NCBI GenBank assembly: GCA_018653605.1
Contig: JABHYY010000030.1
Span: 1 to 42,387 of the forward strand
From: an archaeon
Lineage (GTDB): Archaea > Nanobdellota > Nanobdellia > SCGC-AAA011-G17 > GW2011-AR17
Direction: 5' to 3'
Length of the DNA stretch: 42,387 nucleotides
Shown: positions 31,503 through 37,950 of the stretch, piece by piece
How positions within the stretch are numbered: position 1 is the stretch's first letter
How the letters are laid out: every line of letters begins with the position of its first letter
Notes under the pieces: model-generated
The model's database searches: none
The model's input: the letters and a program-made list of their open reading frames with translations, nothing else
What the model was told of the DNA's origin: nothing
Translations under genes and position numbers: made by a program

Positions 31503-32330
31503 ATGATTGTTAAAGAAGAATTTTTAAATAAATTGAGGCAACTGTTTAATCTTAACTTATATGAGGTTAAAATTTGGACAGCATTGCTTTCAAGAGGTGT
31601 TTCTACAGCCGGAGAGTTGTCAGAAATTGGTGACGTACCAAGGTCAAGAGCATATGATGTGCTTGAGAGCTTAGAGAAAAAAGGTTTTGTTGTAATGAAA
31701 TTAGGTAAGCCTATTAATTATATTGCAGTTGAACCTGGTGAAGTTGTAGAAAGAGCAAAAAAGTTAGTACAAAAAGATGCAAAAAATAATGTTAGAAAAT
31801 TAGATCAGATGAAAGGTACTGACCTTCTTAAAGAACTTGATGTGTTACACAAACAAGGTATTGAATTTGTTGAACCTTCAGATTTATCTGGTGCACTAAG
31901 AGGTAGACACAATGTTTACACTCATATGGACACCATGTTAAAGAGTGCAAAGAAGTCTGTATTTTTAATGACCACTTCAAAAGGTTTAACTAGAAAAGTT
32001 GAAGCACTTAAACCAACTCTACAAGCACTTACAAAAAAAGGTGTTGATGTTAGAATTGCAGCACCATTAGATGCTGACTGTGCAGATGTTGCAAAAGATC
32101 TTTTAAGTTTTGCAAAAGTTAAATCAGTAAAAGGTGATCTGTCTGCAAGGTTCTGTGTTGTTGATGACAATGAATTAGTTTTCATGGTTATGGATGACCA
32201 AGAAGTGCACCCTACATACGACATTGGAGTTTGGGTAAACACACCATACTTTGCAAAAGCACTATCAAACATGTTTAACTTAGCTTGGAAAAACATGACA
32301 GATGGTGATGCAGCATTGAAAAAACTTTAA
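31503..32330 (+). CDS. TrmB-family transcriptional regulator
   Basis: A 275-residue protein. The N-terminal winged helix (about 10-75) reads LNLYEVKIWTALLSRGVSTA, GELSEIGDVPRSRAYDVLES and LEKKGFVVMKLGKPINYIAV, the TrmB/Sugar-specific regulator pattern. A coiled linker follows. The C-terminal half (about 140-265) with KSAKKSVFLMTTSKGLTRKV and GVDVRIAAPLDADCAD resembles the phospholipase-D-like effector domain of this family. TrmB proteins respond to sugars or other metabolites. The gene stands alone with operator-like inverted repeats in its promoter, so autoregulation is likely. No sugar transporter is adjacent; the regulon is unknown. Confidence 0.9.
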   Translation: MIVKEEFLNKLRQLFNLNLYEVKIWTALLSRGVSTAGELSEIGDVPRSRAYDVLESLEKKGFVVMKLGKPINYIAVEPGEVVERAKKLVQKDAKNNVRKLDQMKGTDLLKELDVLHKQGIEFVEPSDLSGALRGRHNVYTHMDTMLKSAKKSVFLMTTSKGLTRKVEALKPTLQALTKKGVDVRIAAPLDADCADVAKDLLSFAKVKSVKGDLSARFCVVDDNELVFMVMDDQEVHPTYDIGVWVNTPYFAKALSNMFNLAWKNMTDGDAALKKL

Positions 32331-32390
32331 TTTTTCTTTTTTAATTTCTATTTTCTACTATAACAATCTATAAAAGAGGTTTGTTTTGTT

Positions 32391-32831
32391 ATGTATATTA
32401 TGACAGATAATAAAGCAAAGGTTCTGATCCATATTGGCGATAAAGATTTAGAAGGAGCTACAGTAAGAGAATTAGGAGCTTTAGATAGGGGAGGAAATTT
32501 TAGCTTTACAGCATATGAGACTTTAATGCCTTCAGGTTGTACAACTGATCCTGGCCGTCATATTATTCCTAATGCTACTGATCCAAATTCTGATTTAAGA
32601 CCTTATCTTGTTTCTGATGTTGCTGTGTATGTTCCACAGCCTGGTGAAGTTTCTAGTTTAGATAGGCTTGCAGAAATTCATTATGGAAGAAAACAGGGTA
32701 AGGGTTGTATGGTTGTAGTTGGACAGGCACCTTTAGATAAAAGTTTTCAAGAACATGCTGATGTAGTTAGTTCTTTTAGTGAAGGAAGACTATCAGATGC
32801 AATATATAAAACCCTGACTGAATTAGTTTAA
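32391..32831 (+). CDS. Orphan protein, 143-146 aa
   Basis: An unrecognised soluble protein. The start could be the ATG at 32391 or, three codons later, the ATG at 32400 (MTDNKAKVLIHIGDKDLEG). The TATA box (TCTATAAAAG, 32368-32377) is centred 18-27 bp upstream, which favours 32400 or a very short leader. The sequence alternates strands and helices in the manner of a Rossmann-like or flavodoxin-like fold (VLIHIGDKDLEGA, GCMVVVGQAPLDKSF, SDAIYKTLTELV), with two cysteines. The stop overlaps the convergent MiaB-like gene by 9 bp. Function unknown. Confidence 0.68.
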   Translation: MYIMTDNKAKVLIHIGDKDLEGATVRELGALDRGGNFSFTAYETLMPSGCTTDPGRHIIPNATDPNSDLRPYLVSDVAVYVPQPGEVSSLDRLAEIHYGRKQGKGCMVVVGQAPLDKSFQEHADVVSSFSEGRLSDAIYKTLTELV

Positions 32832-33842
32832 TTCTTTACTTCTTCTCTTAACTTCTTGAGAAGCCAAAGGCTTTAACTTTCTAGCTTCAGTCCCAGGCCG
32901 AGAACCAAACCTAGAAACATTAAGCACTTCCGGCTTCAACCAAGCTAACAACTCTTTAGTCTCCTCAAAGTCTTGCAAACTTTCTGTAGGATAGCCAACA
33001 ATGATGTCAGTGCTTATAGAAATCCCTTCAATCTCTCTAAACTTTGTAACAATTTTCTTAAAATCTTCAACAGAATACCTTCTACCCATCTCTTTCAACA
33101 CTTTATCAGAACCAGATTGCACAGGAATATGAATAAACTTCATAACCTTTTCATTCTTATACAAAGCAACCAAAGAATTTAACATTTTCAAAACATGCTC
33201 AGGATTCATCATACCAACTCTAACTATAAATTTCTTATCAACAGAAACAACTTCCTTCAACAAAGAAACCAAATCAGTACCAATATCCAAACCATAACAA
33301 CCACAATCTTGTGAAGTCAAATACAAAGTTTTAAACTCATTATCTTCAACCTCTTTAACAATATCTTTTACAGAATAAGATTTCAAACTACCTCGAGCAA
33401 ACCGAACAGAACAATAGTTACATTTACCCAAACATCCAGAAGAAATAGGAATAATCATAACATCTTTATCAGTTCTAACAATTGGTTTACCAATCCTACT
33501 CTCTTTTTCATCACAAAAATTCTCAAAAACACTCTCTTTAATCTGTTCAACTATTTTCAAAATAGAATTTGTATCAAAATAACCTTTAACTTTTGGTGTT
33601 AACTTTTTCAAATCCAACATCCGAGGCAAACAACCACCAACATAAACATCCTTGTCAAGAGAATTAATATAAGAAACCACTTTATTCTGTGTTTTAGACT
33701 TAACACCACATGAATTTACAATAACAACATCAGCTTCAGATTCATCAACTAAGCTAAACCCAGCCTTAGCTAACACACCATTAATATTTTCTGAATCTCT
33801 TTTGTTCAGAGTACATCCAAAGGTTTTAACATATATTTTCAT
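32823..33842 (-). CDS. MiaB/MtaB-like tRNA methylthiotransferase without TRAM domain
   Basis: A 339-residue radical SAM enzyme. The UPF0004 N-terminal domain has its three cluster cysteines (C10 in TFGCTLNKRDSE, C45 in NSCGVK, C71 in GGCLPRM). The radical SAM motif is CLGKCNYC (C137, C141, C144). These enzymes add a methylthio group to tRNA position 37; archaeal members usually act on t6A (MtaB/CDKAL1 type). The protein ends RSKELN, just where a TRAM RNA-binding domain would normally start, about 70-80 residues short. I chose the ATG at 33842 because the TATA box TTTATAAAAC is centred about 26 bp upstream; an ATG two codons earlier is possible. Confidence 0.9.
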   Translation of the reverse strand: MKIYVKTFGCTLNKRDSENINGVLAKAGFSLVDESEADVVIVNSCGVKSKTQNKVVSYINSLDKDVYVGGCLPRMLDLKKLTPKVKGYFDTNSILKIVEQIKESVFENFCDEKESRIGKPIVRTDKDVMIIPISSGCLGKCNYCSVRFARGSLKSYSVKDIVKEVEDNEFKTLYLTSQDCGCYGLDIGTDLVSLLKEVVSVDKKFIVRVGMMNPEHVLKMLNSLVALYKNEKVMKFIHIPVQSGSDKVLKEMGRRYSVEDFKKIVTKFREIEGISISTDIIVGYPTESLQDFEETKELLAWLKPEVLNVSRFGSRPGTEARKLKPLASQEVKRRSKELN

Positions 33843-33921
33843 GTGCATAAAAAAATAAGGTTTGTTTATAAAACTCTCTATTACAATTAAATTTAAATAC
33901 TTTTACAGAAAACAAAATATT

Positions 33922-34278
33922 ATGGATACAAGAGAATTTACAGAGCAAGCAACAAGAAGTGCTACAGAGATAGTGAGATACTGCCATACAAATGATATTA
34001 TTGAATATGTGGATGAATTCATTCTTTTAATGGCATTAGATGTCTCTTCAGAATTATGCTCTACTGGAAACAGAGCTAGTATAAGGGCTGATTCTAATAG
34101 AGAGGTATTTGACCTTTTGGATAAGGATCCTCAAAAAAAAGAGATGATTTTAAGATACTTTAAATCAAGCCCATTAGAAGAAGCTGCATCATCATTAGTA
34201 TATGATCTTCCATTACGAGAAACAGTTTTAACTCTTTATGAAACTCAGGTTCAACCTTATCTAGATGGAGCTAATTAA
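33922..34278 (+). CDS. Orphan helical protein, 118 aa
   Basis: A 118-residue acidic, predicted all-helical protein beginning MDTREFTEQATRSATEIVRY, unrecognised. I placed the start at 33922: a TATA box (ATTTAAATAC, 33891-33900) is centred about 26 bp upstream, so the mRNA is leaderless and the 20 extra in-frame residues encoded upstream would not be transcribed. It contains two cysteines and no membrane segment. Its stop overlaps the convergent decarboxylase gene by 8 bp. Function unknown. Confidence 0.66.
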   Translation: MDTREFTEQATRSATEIVRYCHTNDIIEYVDEFILLMALDVSSELCSTGNRASIRADSNREVFDLLDKDPQKKEMILRYFKSSPLEEAASSLVYDLPLRETVLTLYETQVQPYLDGAN

Positions 34279-35269
34279 CAACCTCAGTCTCCAACTTCTC
34301 AAGATCACAAAAGTCAGTGCTAAAATTATAAGCACCAGCATTCAAGAAAACTATCTCATCCTTAACTTCAGATAAATAAACTCTATACCTAAAAATGTCC
34401 ATGCTACAAGGTGTCACACCTTTGATAACATAAGCCTGACCAGAACCCTCACCTTCAACAAGCAACTTAGCAGGAACCACAAAAGCATCAGTATCAGAAT
34501 TATACACAGAAGCATCAACAATAATATTATTCTCATAAACAGCAACAACTTTAGTTACCAACTTAACACAAGGTGCACAGATAAATCTTCCAGGTTCAAT
34601 CATCAACTTGATATCCTTTTCATTCAACCAAGCTCTCAACTCTTTAATCTTATCATAAATTGAATTAAACACCTTAACATTTGTATTAGCATAAACAGAA
34701 GGCAAACCACCACCAATATCAAGAACATCAATTGCTTCTAAAACATCAGGCTCAAACATACCAGAAATCTCAGGAATCAAATTCCACTCAGCCATGTTCT
34801 GTGTTTTTCTATGAAAGTGTATACCTAAAGTTTTAACTTTACCTTTCAACTCTTTAATCCTCTCACTAACAACAGCAGAAACCATACCAAAAACAAAATA
34901 TCTCTCAGTTTTCAAAGTTCTCTCTTTAAGTTTCACTCTTAACAATAATTCAACATCTTTTACATCACACTCAAGAAAAGTATCTAAATCAGTTTCATTA
35001 TCAACAATAAATTTAGAAACTCCTTGATTAAGTAGGGACTTTATTTGTTCCTGACTCCAGCCTTGCGCTAAGAAATACACTCTAGACTTATCCTTGACTC
35101 TTTTTAGCTCGTTAATGGTGTGAATGTTAAACTTTGCATCAGTTTCAGCTTCTAAGATAGGTGTAACATCTGGATTAGTTTTAGAACTGTAAGACACAAT
35201 GTCAGCTAACTCTTTAGCTTTGTTATACTGTTCAATAGCTTTAGATTTACTTAAAATAAACTTAGCCAT
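34271..35269 (-). CDS. PLP-dependent fold-III decarboxylase, probably polyamine (ornithine/lysine-type)
   Basis: A 332-residue alanine-racemase-fold decarboxylase. The PLP lysine is in SYSSKTNP (K30); other landmarks are GIHFHRKTQN (149-158), DIGGGLP (184-190), IEPGRFICAP (224-233), the catalytic cysteine motif CSMD (C288, D291) and AGAYNFSTDF near the end. The CxxxD and EPGR motifs fit the ornithine/diaminopimelate/arginine decarboxylase group, but it is shorter than usual (about 390-420). The ATG overlaps the end of the deoxyhypusine synthase gene by 8 bp, so a role in making the diamine or polyamine used for hypusine is likely. Exact substrate undetermined. Confidence 0.85.
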   Translation of the reverse strand: MAKFILSKSKAIEQYNKAKELADIVSYSSKTNPDVTPILEAETDAKFNIHTINELKRVKDKSRVYFLAQGWSQEQIKSLLNQGVSKFIVDNETDLDTFLECDVKDVELLLRVKLKERTLKTERYFVFGMVSAVVSERIKELKGKVKTLGIHFHRKTQNMAEWNLIPEISGMFEPDVLEAIDVLDIGGGLPSVYANTNVKVFNSIYDKIKELRAWLNEKDIKLMIEPGRFICAPCVKLVTKVVAVYENNIIVDASVYNSDTDAFVVPAKLLVEGEGSGQAYVIKGVTPCSMDIFRYRVYLSEVKDEIVFLNAGAYNFSTDFCDLEKLETEVVN

Positions 35270-36200
35270 TCAACAAACCTTCCTCATCTAACTGTTCTAA
35301 AGCTCTAATCATTGCCAAAGGGAATGTGAAAGTCACATCACCAATAACAGTTGCTATGTCTGAATCATCTTTAACTTTACCCCAAGACTTTGCTTCGTTT
35401 GTAGTAGCACCAGACATTGAACCAGATGTTTTGTGTGCAGTAGTCAAGTACACAGCAAATTCAGCACCACCATTCAACAAAGTGCACAAAATAGCATGAT
35501 GTTTTGAAATACTTCCACCAAGAGCAATAACTCCCTTTTTCTCGTCATGAGAAGTACACAAAAGTATATTCCCAAAATCTTGCACAACATCTACAACAAA
35601 ATCAGGATGGTTTTGCTGAAACAAGTATAAATGAAATCCAAAAGCACCATCAGTAATTGCAGGACAGAAAACAGGAACATCATTCTTTGCAGCTTGATAC
35701 AAGATAGAATTTTCATCATCTAACAAAAGCCCTAACTCCTTTAGTAACTCAGATACAGCCCATCTTTTTTTCTTATCATACAATTGTTGTAATACAGGAC
35801 CAATCCAATCTTCAAACTTCATATAACTTTCAGTATTGATAAACAAATTACCAACTCTGTTAACACCTTGCTCATGCAATTCAACATCATCAGCCTCAAA
35901 CTTACCAATGTCAAACTTTGCACCAGTAGCTTTCATAATATCCTCTTCTAAGCCACCAACAGTTGTAACAAGAACATCAGCCATACCTAACTTAACAATC
36001 TGAGCAAAGAAACCACGCAACCCACTTGTCACCATGTTTGAAGTGAATGTTAAGAATATTTTTGCTGAATTTTTCTTCATTTTAACAATAACTTCTGAAG
36101 CTTTTGCTAACTCTATACTCTGGAACCCTAGGTTTCCAAAGCTTTCCACCATTTCTTTAACTTTTATTCCTTTTTTCCATTTAAAATCTTTAACTTTCAT
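35262..36200 (-). CDS. dys: Deoxyhypusine synthase
   Basis: A 312-residue enzyme that transfers the aminobutyl group of spermidine to a lysine of aIF5A, using NAD. Visible: FTSNMVTSGLRGFF (NAD region), TTVGGLEEDIMKA, CPAITDGAFGF, GGSISKHHAI (H234/H235), TTAHKTSGSMSG and SWGKVKDDSD (K275, the enzyme-intermediate lysine), then GDVTFTFPL. All catalytic landmarks of the family are present. A Shine-Dalgarno AGGAGGTT (36206-36213) precedes the ATG by 5 nt. It is first in a two-gene operon with a PLP decarboxylase. Confidence 0.95.
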   Translation of the reverse strand: MKVKDFKWKKGIKVKEMVESFGNLGFQSIELAKASEVIVKMKKNSAKIFLTFTSNMVTSGLRGFFAQIVKLGMADVLVTTVGGLEEDIMKATGAKFDIGKFEADDVELHEQGVNRVGNLFINTESYMKFEDWIGPVLQQLYDKKKRWAVSELLKELGLLLDDENSILYQAAKNDVPVFCPAITDGAFGFHLYLFQQNHPDFVVDVVQDFGNILLCTSHDEKKGVIALGGSISKHHAILCTLLNGGAEFAVYLTTAHKTSGSMSGATTNEAKSWGKVKDDSDIATVIGDVTFTFPLAMIRALEQLDEEGLLNG

Positions 36201-36308
36201 AATAGAACCTCCTAACTATATTAAAATAAGAATACTAACTTCCAGATCTTCGAACTGAATCTAACATGTACTAGAGAATATATGTTCTGTTTAAAAGCCT
36301 TTCCCCCA

Positions 36309-36319
36309 AACATATTTAA
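36309..36319 (+). promoter_or_regulatory. TATA box in the intergenic region upstream of the candidate ncRNA
   Basis: ACATATTTAAA lies about 26 bp before base 36341, with a C-rich stretch before it. No coding start follows at the expected distance, so it may drive a non-coding transcript. Confidence 0.5.
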
Positions 36320-36340
36320 ACTTCCTCCCCCTCTAAATAA

Positions 36341-36542
36341 GTAGTGGGGCAGTTTTTAATTATACGCCGAAGAGGCAAGAGAGATTCAAGGGATTTGAAA
36401 CAAGATTTTGGAACTAGAAGTTTACTCTGATAACAGAGTCATTTGAATTAGCATTTTTGGAAATAATATTTGAAACAAGAGAAGTATTAAGTAAATGTTT
36501 ATATGGGGTGAAAAGAGCCTTGTGTCTCTGCCAAACTTTTTT
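36341..36542 (+). ncRNA. Candidate non-coding RNA, unassigned
   Basis: This part of the only gene-free stretch over 300 bp (36201-36579) has a TATA box upstream and a T6 run at its end (36537-36542). Inside are a perfect hairpin ACTCTG-ATAA-CAGAGT (36424-36439), a 13-nt exact direct repeat ATTTGAAACAAGA (36393-36405 and 36468-36480), an AGAG...CTCT hairpin near 36515-36528, and possible end pairing GGCAG (36348-36352) with CTGCC (36528-36532). It is less AT-rich than other spacers and has no long ORF. It lacks recognisable tRNA, RNase P, SRP or 5S cores. It could instead be a long leader of the 22-codon ORF downstream. Confidence 0.4.
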
Positions 36543-36579
36543 AAATATTTAGAATAGAATGTAACTAGAGGTGACTATA

Positions 36580-36648
36580 ATGCCATGTTGTAGAACAAAA
36601 AAATATGAAGAAAAACCAAAAACAAAAAAAATAATAAAAAAGAAATAA
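36580..36648 (+). CDS. Tiny basic ORF, 22 aa, with Cys-Cys N-terminus
   Basis: A 22-codon ORF starting MPCCRTKKYEEK and ending in a lysine-rich tail. It has a Shine-Dalgarno GAGGTGA (36568-36574) 5 nt before the ATG, and a TATA-like TTTTAAATATTTA (about 36538-36550) upstream. These signals are as good as those of real genes here. It ends 2 bp from the convergent lysine-rich protein gene. If translated it would be a small metal- or nucleic-acid-binding peptide; this is speculative. The lysine-rich tail resembles the neighbouring H1-like tails in composition only. Confidence 0.45.
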   Translation: MPCCRTKKYEEKPKTKKIIKKK

Positions 36649-36650
36649 AT

Positions 36651-37070
36651 TTATCTTTTCTTTTTCCTTTTAACAGTTTTTTTCTTAACAGCTTTCTTTT
36701 TCACTTTTTTCTTCACTGCTTTTTTCTTAACTTTTCTTTTAACAGCTTTCTTTTTCACTTTTCTCTTTACTGCTTTTTTCTTAACTTTTCTTTTAACTGT
36801 TTTTTTCTTCACAACTTTTTTCTTAGCTTTCTTTTTTCTCTTCTTTCCACCACGTGCCATTTTTGCACAACATACATTTCCTTTTTTGTCAATGTAATAT
36901 AGGTAGCCAGCTTCTCTTTTTACTTTACACTTCACTAATACTTGTTGTTTAGGTTTGCCTTTCATACCAGGTCTTTTCATCTTTACTCTTGCAACATTTC
37001 CATTCTTGTCTAAGAAATAAAGATAACCAGCCTCTCTTTTTATTCCGCATTTTTCTACGATTTTTGCCAT
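36651..37070 (-). CDS. Lysine-rich histone-H1-like protein with duplicated N-terminal motif
   Basis: A 139-residue protein. The N-terminal half holds two copies of a motif of about 29 residues, each with KREAGYLYF(I/L)DK then (N/K)GNV and (V/A)KM, and three to four cysteines in all (KCGIK, KCKVK, VCCAKM). Residues 71-139 are a nearly pure Lys/Arg/Val/Ala tail made of about 9-residue units such as KAVKRKVKK, like bacterial Hc1 or eukaryotic H1 tails. It is probably a nucleoid or RNA-binding protein. The ATG at 37070 is chosen over an upstream codon because of the Shine-Dalgarno GAGGGGTGAT (37077-37086). A similar tail occurs in the gene at 37928-38437. Confidence 0.8.
   Translation of the reverse strand: MAKIVEKCGIKREAGYLYFLDKNGNVARVKMKRPGMKGKPKQQVLVKCKVKREAGYLYYIDKKGNVCCAKMARGGKKRKKKAKKKVVKKKTVKRKVKKKAVKRKVKKKAVKRKVKKKAVKKKVKKKAVKKKTVKRKKKR
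36654..36860 (-). repeat. Degenerate 27-bp coding repeats of the lysine-rich tail
   Basis: Units of about 27 bp encode KAVKRKVKK-type nonapeptides, four to five in tandem. The sense strand is almost all A and G, so the plus strand is a long pyrimidine tract. Confidence 0.7.
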
Positions 37071-37179
37071 TCTTATATCACCCCTCACGGTCAATACCTA
37101 TTTATGAGACTCTGGAGTTTTTAAACTTTATGTTTCTCGAGGGGAAATGGTTATAAATCTCTAAAAACCTATAAGCACC

Positions 37180-37950
37180 ATGTGGATCCACAACCTTAAT
37201 CCAACACTACTAAATCTAGGCCCTTTAGAGATAAGATACTATGGTTTGGTATACATCCTAGGATTCATAATTTTGACAATTTGGCTAGTAAAATTTAGAA
37301 ATAAGATAAACTTGACAAAAGACCAAGCTTATGACTTTTCTTTTTACCTAATGCTTGGTGTAATACTGGGGTCCAGATTATTTCATGTTCTCGTCTGGGA
37401 AACAGCTTATTATTTAGCAGATCCAATCAAAATTCTTTACATCTGGGAAGGTGGAATGGCATTCCATGGTGGACTGATAGGAGCATTAGTAGCAGGATAC
37501 TTTTTCTGCAAAAAATACAAAATCTCTCTATTAAAGGCAGCAGATCTAGTATCTATACCAGCAGTAATTGTATTGGCTCTAGGCAGGATAGCTAATTTCA
37601 TAAATGCAGAACTTCCAGGCACAGTAACTTCTTTGCCATGGTGTGTTGACTTTGGAGACTCTCAATGCAGACACCCAGTACAAATTTACTCAGCTCTAAA
37701 GAGATTTGCAGTAGCAGGAGTATTAATTTTACTCTCGAGAAAGCACCACAAACCAGGATTTATATTTTTCTCAATGGTGGCTTTGTTAGGCTTAGGCAGA
37801 TTTCTAATAGATTTTTACAGAGAAGACACAGTTTACCTTGCTTTGAGCATAGGACAGTGGTCATCACTAGCAATGTTTATCATCGGTATAACCACCCTAA
37901 TAATAAAATATAAAAAAGAAATAAAAACTATCTTCGTTTCTTTCGCTTAA
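37180..37950 (+). CDS. lgt: Prolipoprotein diacylglyceryl transferase (Lgt)
   Basis: A 256-residue polytopic membrane enzyme that in bacteria transfers diacylglyceryl to the lipobox cysteine of prolipoproteins. About seven hydrophobic segments are visible. Signature residues are present: HGGLIGA (96-102), GRIANFINAELPG (135-147, normally GRxGNFxNxExxG) and GRFLIDFYRED (R207, R214). The essential histidine and arginines of the bacterial enzyme are therefore retained. A TATA box GGTTATAAATC (37149-37158) lies about 26 bp before the ATG. Archaeal membranes normally lack diacylglyceryl phospholipids, so the donor is a puzzle. It overlaps the convergent H1-like gene by 23 bp. Confidence 0.93.
   Translation: MWIHNLNPTLLNLGPLEIRYYGLVYILGFIILTIWLVKFRNKINLTKDQAYDFSFYLMLGVILGSRLFHVLVWETAYYLADPIKILYIWEGGMAFHGGLIGALVAGYFFCKKYKISLLKAADLVSIPAVIVLALGRIANFINAELPGTVTSLPWCVDFGDSQCRHPVQIYSALKRFAVAGVLILLSRKHHKPGFIFFSMVALLGLGRFLIDFYREDTVYLALSIGQWSSLAMFIIGITTLIIKYKKEIKTIFVSFA

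Noticed and set aside
33862-33921. N-terminal extension of the 118-aa orphan
   Set aside because: The region contains the TATA box of the gene and would not be in the mRNA.
36341-36542. Possible RNase P RNA, SRP RNA, 5S rRNA or tRNA
   Set aside because: None of the conserved cores is present: no GGAAxxUCC/ACAGA blocks, no SRP GGAAG/AGCAG helix 8, no T-arm GTTCRANNC. Kept only as an unassigned candidate RNA.
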